Source: an uncultured SAR86 cluster bacterium
Lineage (GTDB): Bacteria > Pseudomonadota > Gammaproteobacteria > Magnimaribacterales > D2472
Assembly: GCA_902513515.1 (NCBI GenBank)
Contig: CABXNE010000001.1
Location: 1-41,101, forward strand
DNA length: 41,101 bases
Direction: 5' to 3'
Below are positions 7,379 to 14,200 of the stretch, piece after piece. The position numbers were made by a program, and so were the translations under genes. The notes below the pieces were generated by a model. The model was not told where the DNA came from. It saw only the letters and a program-made list of their open reading frames with translations, and searched no databases. Within the stretch, counting starts at the first letter, position 1, and each line of letters begins with the position of its first letter.

Positions 7379-9286
7379 TTATGCTTCAGATACTATAGTT
7401 GTCTTCATTGATTTTTTTCTAAGACCCCAAAACACTCGAGCGATTTTAATTAACATCAGTCTGATTGTTTTATCAAATAATGGAATCTTCTCTATATTCG
7501 ATTTTACTTCGCAGACCTGTTTTCCTCTTATAAGCTGGCCCGGCAGAGACCCAGTAGCCTTACCATTTTCACTGACAACCTTTCCACTTTTAATTGTTGC
7601 AACGTATCCAGTTGCATCTTGAACTAATCTTCTTCCGCCCAGGGGAAGATCATGAATCATTTTAGGGTGGCTTACATTTAATTGTTCAAAATCAATAATA
7701 TTAATATCCGCTAACATCCCTGGTTTGATTTCTCCGCGATCAAACAACCCATAGGTTTCAGCAGTATCTTTTGTTTGTTTCCTAATGAGCATCTCAAGAG
7801 GGAGCTTTTTACCTGCCTTACGATCTCTTGCCCAATGCGATAAATTAGTTGTTGGCATGCTTGCATCACAAATTAGACCACAATGAGCACCACCATCACT
7901 TCCGCCGGCAACAGAAGATTTAAGCCCATAGGCTTGCTCAACAAAATCAAGCTTGTAGTTTTCATAAGGTGTAAAACATGCATAAATTAAATTTGTACCA
8001 TTATTTTTCATCATTTCATCGTACATAACCTCAAGTTCTGAAATGCCTTTATTCAGGGCTATTGCAGCAATGCTGTCTTCCTTTTTTGGTTCGTAATTTG
8101 GAGGCGTACCTAAGATGAATTGTGTCTCGAAATTTGAAGTCAGCCTCGTGGCAAGTTTTACATCTTCCAAAAGCTCATCCCTTGTCTTGTGATTGGTTTC
8201 ATCAGCAAGTCTTTTTTCCAATTCTGATTCAAAGTCTGGCTCTTGGTTTAATAATTTAGTTTTGAAATCAGGGTCTTTCATGATTTCATATCTTTGATCG
8301 AGAGGGAGGTCGGCAATCTCTTTGTAAGCAGGATGTTGAAGAAAGGGGTGCAAAGAACTTTCCAGACCAAACATTAATCCAACATTTCTACCCGGAAATT
8401 GAGGACGTACATTTTTCCCTTTTAGAAACTGCTCCTCACAAAATAGAATTGTTTTTACTGCATCGCCGCTAGTTTGTAAAAAAGTTAACCCACAATCACT
8501 TTTTTTAATATATTCCTTCATCCAAGACATCTCTATTTCTTCATCTAACCAATCAGAAACGATCTCCATAGTTCCCTCACCCGCTTTATCAACAGCAAAA
8601 GCCAAGGCTCTCATTTCTTCTGAGCTTGCTTCAGTTCCAGGGACATATTTACCATATATGTCTCGATGTAAGATCGTTCTAGAGGTACTAAAACCTAGAG
8701 CTCCTGCATCTATAGCTTCTGTTACAAGCATAGACATTTTGCCTATTTCTTCTTCAGATGCATCAACTTGATTTTGACATCTTTCATAACCCATTACATA
8801 ACTTCTGACTGGACCATGAGCAATCATAAAACCAAGGTCCATGACAAATTCTTTCTTATCAATTGCATCTAAAAATTCTGGAAATGTTTCCCAATCCCAA
8901 TCAATTCCTTCATTCAAAGCTGAGCCAGGAATATCTTCAACACCCTCCATTAATTGGATAAGAAAATTTTCATCCCCGGGCTTTACTGGAGCAAAACCGA
9001 CGCCACAATTACCCATAACGACAGTTGTTACTCCGTGCCAGCTTGAAGGGGTGAGATATGGATCCCAACATACTTGACCATCATAATGAGTGTGGATATC
9101 TACCCAACCCGGAGTAACTAAATTGCCTTTAGCATCAATTTCTTTTCTGCCAGAATGTTCAACATTACCAACTAAGGAGATTGTTCCATCGTCTATGGCA
9201 ATATCGCCAGTAAATTGGTTTTTTCCAGAACCATCTATGATTTTGCCATTTCTTATAACTACATCATGTAGATTATTATTTTCCAT
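7379..9286 (-). CDS. Amidohydrolase, N-acyl-D-amino-acid deacylase / dihydroorotase-like
   Basis: A 635-residue amidohydrolase-superfamily enzyme. The metal-binding H65-x-H67 is in DIHTHYDGQ and the following GVTTVVMGNCGVGFAP block is typical of D-aminoacylases. A later GGSDGGAHCG stretch supplies the metal-site Asp, and the small beta-sandwich domain is split between the N and C termini (VIRNGKIIDGSG and IKPGMLADINIID). These enzymes hydrolyse amide bonds of N-acyl-D-amino acids or related cyclic amides; the exact substrate is not known. It is longer than typical D-aminoacylases because of a helical insert around residues 340-400. The gene faces the membrane-protein gene with a 3-bp gap, and its promoter side abuts the island's left end. 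Confidence 0.85.
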   Translation of the reverse strand: MENNNLHDVVIRNGKIIDGSGKNQFTGDIAIDDGTISLVGNVEHSGRKEIDAKGNLVTPGWVDIHTHYDGQVCWDPYLTPSSWHGVTTVVMGNCGVGFAPVKPGDENFLIQLMEGVEDIPGSALNEGIDWDWETFPEFLDAIDKKEFVMDLGFMIAHGPVRSYVMGYERCQNQVDASEEEIGKMSMLVTEAIDAGALGFSTSRTILHRDIYGKYVPGTEASSEEMRALAFAVDKAGEGTMEIVSDWLDEEIEMSWMKEYIKKSDCGLTFLQTSGDAVKTILFCEEQFLKGKNVRPQFPGRNVGLMFGLESSLHPFLQHPAYKEIADLPLDQRYEIMKDPDFKTKLLNQEPDFESELEKRLADETNHKTRDELLEDVKLATRLTSNFETQFILGTPPNYEPKKEDSIAAIALNKGISELEVMYDEMMKNNGTNLIYACFTPYENYKLDFVEQAYGLKSSVAGGSDGGAHCGLICDASMPTTNLSHWARDRKAGKKLPLEMLIRKQTKDTAETYGLFDRGEIKPGMLADINIIDFEQLNVSHPKMIHDLPLGGRRLVQDATGYVATIKSGKVVSENGKATGSLPGQLIRGKQVCEVKSNIEKIPLFDKTIRLMLIKIARVFWGLRKKSMKTTIVSEA

Positions 9287-9359
9287 ATAAATTCATGTAA
9301 TAAAATTTCTTAACAGTTAAAAGATAGTCTAAAGATTAAAAGATAGCAATTTGGAATAG

Positions 9360-9405
9360 TGGTGCCCAGAGGTGGAATCGAACCACCGACACAAGGATTT
9401 TCAGT
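9360..9405. repeat. attL: duplicate of the tRNA-Phe 3' end
   Basis: Identical over 46 bp to 14039-14084, covering CCA end, acceptor strand, T arm, variable loop and the anticodon stem-loop up to the anticodon. The sequence diverges abruptly after TTTTCAGT at 9405. The 5' half of a tRNA is absent, so this is not a functional tRNA gene. The whole gap 9287-9648 holds only this repeat, the arm-like repeats at 9453-9475 and AT-rich leader sequence. Confidence 0.9.
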
Positions 9406-9452
9406 GCATGACTCGAAGTTAAAAACCTTATAAGAATGAATGTTTTAGAGTC

Positions 9453-9475
9453 TAGTGTTCATATTAGTGTTCATA
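9453..9475. repeat. Left pair of 11-bp arm-like repeats
   Basis: TAGTGTTCATA occurs twice in direct orientation (9453-9463 and 9465-9475), 48 bp inside attL. The same 11-mer recurs three times near the right end. Placement resembles integrase arm-type binding sites; that role is inferred. Confidence 0.7.
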
Positions 9476-9648
9476 AAAATATAATTTTTCTTTATGTTTA
9501 GTAGTAATTTTATGCACAAATGAGCAATGGTTTAATAATTTTGATAAAATAGATGTTATCAAGAGCAGGATTAAATTCCTCTCCAACCTGCCAACTTCCG
9601 GCAAGGTGGAAAAATGATATGGCATTCAGCAAATATTGGAGGTAAAAA

Positions 9649-10014
9649 ATGTCTTTATACAAAAAAATCTATAGAACTATTGAAGTTTCGCAAAATCTTA
9701 AATTGCATCAATTGAATGATGGAAGTTTTGAGATATTTTTTAGAGGCAGTCCTGGGGGATATTATTTTTGTTTTTCAGCAACGCATAAATTACTCCATCG
9801 AGTTCATAAAAGTGCATATGGCAGAGGAAAACCTGAAACAAATGAAAAAAATAATTGGCATAACCTGAAAGAGTGGTTGCAAATAGAAAATCAAAAAAAT
9901 GAATTGCCTGGCATATTAAGAAAATTTATATTATGGAAGTTCGAACCTCAGAATAAAACTCGATATATTGAAGAAAAATTGGGGTGCATCACCTACTTCA
10001 GGAAACAAGATTAA
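9649..10014 (+). CDS. Hypothetical island protein, 121 residues
   Basis: I do not recognise this protein. It is basic and aromatic-rich, with no signal peptide or membrane segment. The N-terminal half looks beta-rich (NDGSFEIFFRGSPGGYYFCF) and the C-terminal half looks helical (WHNLKEWLQIENQKNELPGI). A good Shine-Dalgarno (GGAGG, eight bases before the ATG) supports translation. It is the first gene inside the left end of the island and lies 51 bp upstream of the putative nuclease pair in the same direction, so it could share their transcript. It might be an accessory to the restriction system or unrelated cargo. Confidence 0.6.
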   Translation: MSLYKKIYRTIEVSQNLKLHQLNDGSFEIFFRGSPGGYYFCFSATHKLLHRVHKSAYGRGKPETNEKNNWHNLKEWLQIENQKNELPGILRKFILWKFEPQNKTRYIEEKLGCITYFRKQD

Positions 10015-10032
10015 TCTTATTAAATTGAAAAC

Positions 10033-10059
10033 TTGTGATTACAGTTTATCTGGCATAAT
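10033..10059 (+). promoter_or_regulatory. Possible promoter of the nuclease-like gene pair, giving a near-leaderless mRNA
   Basis: TTGTGA (10033-10038) and CATAAT (10054-10059) form a candidate promoter, although the spacer is short at 15 bp. Initiation would fall at or beside the ATG at 10066, and no Shine-Dalgarno sequence is present. Confidence 0.4.
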
Positions 10060-10065
10060 TGATTC

Positions 10066-10842
10066 ATGGGTTCGAATGCAGGTTTTAACAAGGAGACTAC
10101 TTTAATTAAATCAATTAATAATAAATCTTTAAAAGAAATGGATACCAGTTCAGTTATTTTGTTAAAGAAATTATTCCCAAACTATAACTTACAAGAAATA
10201 TTTTTTTCGTGTTATAAAAATGAAGGTAGGGGACTTGAAAAAAAAACTGATATTACCATCGAAGCAGGTAACCTAAAAAAAATAAATATTTCATTAAAAA
10301 GTGGTTCTAATAACTCAGTTCACCAAGAAAATATTTTTTCTTTTTTATCACTTCTTAAAGAATCCTTGCCCAACTTCAATGAGAGTGATAAAAATCTTAT
10401 TCTAAAATTTCACTGGTGTGATGGTACTTTAGATAATTCTGGGTTGGTAATAAATAGAAGCAAAAAAAAAGACTTCATAAAAAAGTTTTGCACCGATTAT
10501 GATTTATACTCTGCCTTCTTCGGAACCATTAAAGATCTCATATTTGATAGGATTATGGTCGGTTCTATTAACAGTCCAGAGTATCTTGTATATGCAAATA
10601 GTCATGGGGAATATTTGCTCTCTTCAATGACAAGAATAAAGAAGAAACATCTAGATCACGAAAGCGAATGGGGTTTATTCACATTGCAAAATTGCTGGGC
10701 ATGCTTAGGGGGGCAAGATCATGGGCATGAAAGTCATGTATGTGATTACTCATGCCCAAAAATTAAACCTAAGGCACAAAAACATCGTCAAGATATACAA
10801 TTTAAGTGGTCAAATATTGAAAATTGTTTATTGAATGAATAG
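10066..10842 (+). CDS. Putative restriction endonuclease subunit (R1), PD-(D/E)XK-like
   Basis: No family is recognised directly for this 258-residue protein. A D62...S76-L-K78 pattern, in KKTDITIEAG and ISLKSGSNNSVHQE, matches the metal-binding D-(10-20)-(D/E/S)-x-K core of PD-(D/E)XK nucleases, with an N-terminal acidic helix before it. Near the C terminus a Cys/His cluster (C210, C213, H219/H221/H224, C226, C230) looks like a zinc site. The gene lies in an island opposite two cytosine methyltransferases and overlaps the next gene by 8 bp (ATGAATAG), implying translational coupling. A role as one subunit of a restriction enzyme is inferred from context plus the weak motif. Confidence 0.6.
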   Translation: MGSNAGFNKETTLIKSINNKSLKEMDTSSVILLKKLFPNYNLQEIFFSCYKNEGRGLEKKTDITIEAGNLKKINISLKSGSNNSVHQENIFSFLSLLKESLPNFNESDKNLILKFHWCDGTLDNSGLVINRSKKKDFIKKFCTDYDLYSAFFGTIKDLIFDRIMVGSINSPEYLVYANSHGEYLLSSMTRIKKKHLDHESEWGLFTLQNCWACLGGQDHGHESHVCDYSCPKIKPKAQKHRQDIQFKWSNIENCLLNE

Positions 10843-11593
10843 AGGCACTAAAGAAGGCGAAGAGTATGAAAAAGATTTTTGTATTAGATTTAATAAAAGG
10901 GATAGCAAACTAAACTTAGATATATTGGATAATTATTCCCTTGAGAATATTTATGCTGTTCACGTGAAGTATCATAAATTTTCTTCCATAACAGAGCAAA
11001 AAGTAAAACCGAAATCTGATGCATTTCTCATAAATCTCTCAAAGGATGAGTTTGATAAGTCTAGAAGTGATAATTTTTTTCTTGATGAGGATTCTTTGAA
11101 GCATATTCAAATGCAGTTTTTGCCCGAATCTGGCATTTCTATTAAAAACTTAGACTCAAAAAAATATCAAATTCATAAATTTACATATGAGTCTTTTGTG
11201 CGAACTTTTGAAGATAAATTCCTATTTATAGGTCACCTAATTTACGAAAGAAAAAATATGATCCATAAAAATAATGAAATTTTTTATAATCTTAAAATAC
11301 CTAAAGATGTTTTCTTAAAAAAATTTGATTTTCTTCACAATGAATCTGACCCTGAAAATTTAACATATCAAAAAATAAAAACTTACTGCAAAAATCAAAT
11401 TTGTCTCGCTATTAATAATTCAAAAAAAATTCAAGATATAGTATTTTCTGGTAAAGGTGTTTTTGAAGATCCTTTTTATGCTTCATATTTTTTTCAAGAT
11501 GATGCATTAATGCCAATTAAAATTGATAAGTATAGTGTTACAACAGGAAGTGGGAGATCTCGAGGAAAATATACAATAGTTATTAAACCCTAA
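10835..11593 (+). CDS. Putative restriction endonuclease subunit (R2), PD-(D/E)XK-like
   Basis: No family is recognised by name for this 252-residue protein. It has an N-terminal acidic stretch (GEEYEKDF, residues 8-15), then D62 in KVKPKSDAFLI, then S102-I-K104 in ESGISIKNLDSKKYQIHKF. This again fits the D...(S)xK core of PD-(D/E)XK nucleases, and the SKKYQIHKF tail resembles the DNA-side strand of such folds. Its start overlaps the end of R1 by 8 bp, so equal translation of the two is likely. Its TAA overlaps the stop codon of the convergent methyltransferase gene (CTAA). Unlike R1 it has no cysteine cluster. The two proteins are not obvious paralogues, which points to a two-subunit enzyme. 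Confidence 0.6.
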   Translation: MNRGTKEGEEYEKDFCIRFNKRDSKLNLDILDNYSLENIYAVHVKYHKFSSITEQKVKPKSDAFLINLSKDEFDKSRSDNFFLDEDSLKHIQMQFLPESGISIKNLDSKKYQIHKFTYESFVRTFEDKFLFIGHLIYERKNMIHKNNEIFYNLKIPKDVFLKKFDFLHNESDPENLTYQKIKTYCKNQICLAINNSKKIQDIVFSGKGVFEDPFYASYFFQDDALMPIKIDKYSVTTGSGRSRGKYTIVIKP

Positions 11594-12576
11594 AAGGATT
11601 TATGGCATTCAACAATACTTTTCATGAGATTTTTTATAACTGGAACAGAGACTGAATTACCTATTTGCATCAAAGCATTATTATAAGAATCTGTGATTCT
11701 AAATGAATCAGGAAATCCTTGAATCCTTAACAACTCACGTATTGTAAAAAATCTCTCATAATTAACTAGATATGGGACATTATTGCCCCCAGTTCCCATC
11801 TTTGTTGTTAAACATGGTGATATCCCATCAAACCTGAAAGATGTTCTAGATTTTCTTATCTCAAAAGCAATGAGGTGATCTAAATCTTTAATTTGTTTGT
11901 AATCTTTTCTGGATTTTAAATGCTTAGATATATGAGATTTTGATAGATCACTTATGTCTTTTAATAATGGTTTTTTTTCAAGTATATCTATAATTGAATT
12001 TGTTACAGGTAAATTATTCGGAAATTCAAATTCAACTTTAGGATTTAAAAACCCAATGATAAAAATTCTTTCTCTATTTTGGGGTACACCAAAATTTTTT
12101 GAATTTAGTATTTTATAAAAAACATTATAATTAAGACTTTTTCCAGTTGCAGAGTAATTCTTACCATTAACTCTTGATGCCAAACAATCAATGATTGTTT
12201 TAAAAGTTTTTCCACCATCATGACTGGTAAGACCTCTTACATTTTCTAATATAAAAACCTTTGGTTTTTTTTCTTTAATAATTCTTACAAGGTCATAAAA
12301 TAAAGTACCCCTTACATCCTCGAAACCTTTTCTAAGACCTCCAATGCTAAATGGTTGGCATGGAAATCCTGCGCATAAAAGATCATGATCAGGAATTTCT
12401 TTTTCATTTAATTGAGTAATGTCAGAAAAAGGAAAATCATTAAAGTTTAATGAGTAAGACTCACAAACTGATTTATTAAAATCTGAACTAAATACGCACT
12501 CTGAACTACCTGGCATTGCATCCTCTATACCAAGTCTAAAACCACCAATGCCGCAGAATAAATCAATAAATTTCAA
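11590..12576 (-). CDS. DNA (cytosine-5) methyltransferase (M1)
   Basis: All key m5C methyltransferase motifs are present: I (FIDLFCGIGG, residues 3-12), IV with catalytic Cys73 in FPCQPFS, VI (ENV, Glu111), VIII (QNRER, 166-170), IX (RELLRIQGFPDSF) and X (GNSVSVPV). The target-recognition region lies between VIII and IX. The frame stays open to 12678, inside the upstream gene, but TTG at 12576 is preferred: it gives the family-typical N terminus (MKFIDLFCG), has GAGG eight bases upstream, and sits 13 bp after the upstream stop. That yields 328 residues. It methylates one strand or site of the island's restriction target; specificity cannot be read from sequence. Confidence 0.93.
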   Translation of the reverse strand: MKFIDLFCGIGGFRLGIEDAMPGSSECVFSSDFNKSVCESYSLNFNDFPFSDITQLNEKEIPDHDLLCAGFPCQPFSIGGLRKGFEDVRGTLFYDLVRIIKEKKPKVFILENVRGLTSHDGGKTFKTIIDCLASRVNGKNYSATGKSLNYNVFYKILNSKNFGVPQNRERIFIIGFLNPKVEFEFPNNLPVTNSIIDILEKKPLLKDISDLSKSHISKHLKSRKDYKQIKDLDHLIAFEIRKSRTSFRFDGISPCLTTKMGTGGNNVPYLVNYERFFTIRELLRIQGFPDSFRITDSYNNALMQIGNSVSVPVIKNLMKSIVECHKSF

Positions 12577-12589
12577 TATGTACGCCTCA

Positions 12590-13477
12590 TCAAAAGTGCT
12601 TTGATATATTTGAAAGTATGTGCGAGATAACATCAACGGTGAACCCATTTCCAACTGCTTTGTATCTCTGCGTATCACTTAGGCAATCTGTATAATTATC
12701 AGGCAAACATTGAAGTCTCTCGCACTCTAGTGGAGTCAATTTTCTTACGCCATTTTTTGTAAGGATTTTAGCAGTATCAGATCTTGCTAGGATGGTAGGA
12801 GATTTTCCGTATACAGAGTAAATTCTTCTTTGTCTTTCATTGTCTCTAATATCATCTCTAGTGGCAGTAATAATTTTTTCTATTTTGTTACTTCTAGAAT
12901 TACGCCTTTGATAAGAGAGAGATAATCTCTTTTGAACTTCTTTTTTTAAAAAGTATTTATCCTCAACATCCTCTTGCAAAATATCTATTATATTTTCAAA
13001 ATTTTCGTTTCTGGGTTCTACGAATTCTATATTTGACCAATAAATTCTAGGTCTTGATTGTGCTGAAAAAAACTTTGAATTCATTTCCAACCCCTCTACT
13101 CCTATTGCCTTATCCATCTCATATCTCCATTTGCTTTTCACGTTTTCTAAGACAAAAAACTTAGGATTTAATTTGTTTTTAATTTCAACAAACCTATGGA
13201 ATAGACTGGACCTTGAACCCACAAGTCCTTTTCCTGCAAAAGCATGACTAATGTCTTGACATGGACTCCCACCAATCAAAAAATCAATCCTGGGCAAATC
13301 CTCAAGATTGATTTTGTTTATGTCCCCAAGATGGATAATATCAGGATAGTTCTTTTTCGATACTTTTATGCAATGCTTATCTATCTCTGAAGCAAAATAG
13401 TTGTCTACAGCAATATTAAGGTTTTCTAATGCCACTCTTGAGCAGGAAATACCATCAAAAAGACTTAATACATTCAT
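12590..13477 (-). CDS. DNA (cytosine-5) methyltransferase (M2)
   Basis: A compact 295-residue m5C methyltransferase. Motif I is the LSLFDGISCSRVAL variant (residues 4-17), motif IV is GGSPCQ with Cys73, VI is ENV with Glu111, VIII is QSRPR (140-144), IX is LTPLECERLQCLPDNYT and X is KAVGNGFTVDVI. The FDGISC form of motif I and the PLECERLQ form of motif IX separate it from M1, so the two are distinct lineages rather than a recent duplication. The target-recognition stretch is short (about residues 150-250). It is first in a two-gene leftward operon with M1. No Shine-Dalgarno precedes the ATG, and a TAGAAT box lies seven bases upstream, suggesting a leaderless message. Confidence 0.93.
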   Translation of the reverse strand: MNVLSLFDGISCSRVALENLNIAVDNYFASEIDKHCIKVSKKNYPDIIHLGDINKINLEDLPRIDFLIGGSPCQDISHAFAGKGLVGSRSSLFHRFVEIKNKLNPKFFVLENVKSKWRYEMDKAIGVEGLEMNSKFFSAQSRPRIYWSNIEFVEPRNENFENIIDILQEDVEDKYFLKKEVQKRLSLSYQRRNSRSNKIEKIITATRDDIRDNERQRRIYSVYGKSPTILARSDTAKILTKNGVRKLTPLECERLQCLPDNYTDCLSDTQRYKAVGNGFTVDVISHILSNISKHF

Positions 13478-13483
13478 GTGTAT

Positions 13484-13489
13484 ATTCTA
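13484..13489 (-). promoter_or_regulatory. Possible -10 box of the methyltransferase operon
   Basis: On the minus strand TAGAAT lies with its 3' end seven bases before the ATG of M2, so transcription would begin at about the start codon. The -35 region is poor. Leaderless methyltransferase mRNAs are known in other restriction-modification systems. Confidence 0.35.
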
Positions 13490-13608
13490 TATTTTTAATT
13501 TCATTTTTAGTATCGAAGATCTGAGATGTGACTCCAGTTCACAATTTCAAATTTATTAAATGCACTCTTCAGATAGGAAACCAAGCAATACTAAAGCAAA
13601 CATATTTT

Positions 13609-13626
13609 ACTGTATATATGTATAGT
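13609..13626. other. Imperfect AT-rich dyad in the methyltransferase/small-gene divergent region
   Basis: ACTGTATATATGTATAGT pairs at seven of nine positions. It lies in the 205-bp gap between the divergent M2 gene and the small frameshifted gene. It could be an operator for a control protein or simply part of an AT-rich promoter. No controller (C) gene is visible in the island. Confidence 0.3.
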
Positions 13627-13682
13627 ATATAAGAAGGAAATAACAATAGTTTAATAATTTCAAAATTATGTAATAGACATAG

Positions 13683-13965
13683 ATGTTAATGGCAAAAAAT
13701 ATAACTCAAGAATATTTGAGTAAAAGAATTATTCCTGATGGCAAACAAGAGTCAAACAAAGAATATTATTTCAAAGATGGGGTGAAAACCCTAAAAGATG
13801 GTCACTGGGAATATCTATATGATGATTCACCAAAAGCATGTAGCAAAATTTATTCTTTGTTGCTTTTGGAGGGGTTTTACCTTTGAAGAAAGATTTACTG
13901 TTGCTGATTTGAGAGAGTTGTGTGACAAGTATGAGATTGAATATTCAACAGATAACTGGTTTTGA
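13683..13965 (+). pseudogene. Small island gene with an apparent +1 frameshift
   Basis: The frame starting at 13683 (or ATG 13689) encodes 67 residues and stops at 13886. Just before the stop, at GGGGTTTT (13871-13878), dropping one T continues smoothly into the next frame as EGFTFEERFTVADLRELC and on to DNWF, ending at 13965. The joined product would be about 93 residues. Both halves look like genuine protein: charged and without low complexity. I do not recognise the family. The break could be a mutation, a sequencing error in the homopolymer, or programmed frameshifting. It is the last gene before the right island boundary. Confidence 0.55.
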
Positions 13966-13973
13966 TTAGTTTT

Positions 13974-14009
13974 TATGAACACTAAGACTAGTGTTCATAA
14001 GTGTTCATA
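13974..14009. repeat. Right cluster of three 11-bp arm-like repeats
   Basis: TAGTGTTCATA occurs inverted at 13974-13984 and direct at 13989-13999, and as a one-mismatch copy AAGTGTTCATA at 13999-14009. The cluster ends 29 bp before attR and mirrors the pair inside attL. Likely recombinase or excisionase arm sites by position. Confidence 0.7.
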
Positions 14010-14038
14010 AAACCAAGATTTAAGAAATGCTTTAAGAA

Positions 14039-14114
14039 TGGTGCCCAGAGGTGGAATCGAACCACCGACACAAGGATTTTCAGTCCTTTGCTCTACCGAC
14101 TGAGCTATCTGGGC
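14039..14114 (-). tRNA. tRNA-Phe (anticodon GAA)
   Basis: On the minus strand the 76-nt gene starts GCCCAGATAGCTCAG and ends with an encoded CCA. The acceptor stem is GCCCAGA/TCTGGGC with discriminator A. The anticodon loop CTGAAAA gives GAA, and the T arm is GGTGG-TTCGATT-CCACC. It is intact and complete. Its 3' 46 bp form attR of the island, so integration preserved the gene. Confidence 0.97.
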
Positions 14115-14200
14115 AAAATAGATGAAGAATTATAACTGAACTGTGCTTAGTCGAGAATAGTTAGATAGAATATAAATATTAAAGCGATTGCAAAATTATT

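Larger units (their letters stand above)
9360..14084. mobile_element. Genomic island integrated in the 3' end of tRNA-Phe
   Basis: The segment is bounded by 46-bp identical direct repeats (9360-9405 and 14039-14084). The right copy is part of an intact tRNA-Phe gene, and the left copy is only that gene's 3' portion, from the CCA end to the anticodon. This is the usual footprint of tyrosine-recombinase integration into a tRNA gene. The cargo is visibly more AT-rich than its surroundings: two m5C methyltransferases, two putative nuclease subunits and two small genes. No integrase, transposase, relaxase or replication gene is present, so the element is either decayed or relies on a recombinase supplied in trans. 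Confidence 0.88.

Noticed and set aside
9360-9436. A second tRNA-Phe gene at the left end of the island
   Set aside because: Only the 3' 46 bp match; the D arm, 5' acceptor strand and half of the anticodon stem are missing. It is an attachment-site copy.
9561-9609. tRNA-like or hairpin sequence before the first island gene (CCAACCTGCC / GGCAAGGTGG)
   Set aside because: The hairpin has two mismatches in ten pairs and no complete T arm plus acceptor stem can be drawn. It is too weak to call an RNA gene or terminator.
11590-12678. Longer form of methyltransferase M1 starting at 12678
   Set aside because: It would overlap M2 by 89 bp and add 34 residues with no family counterpart. The TTG at 12576 has GAGG upstream and gives the standard N terminus.
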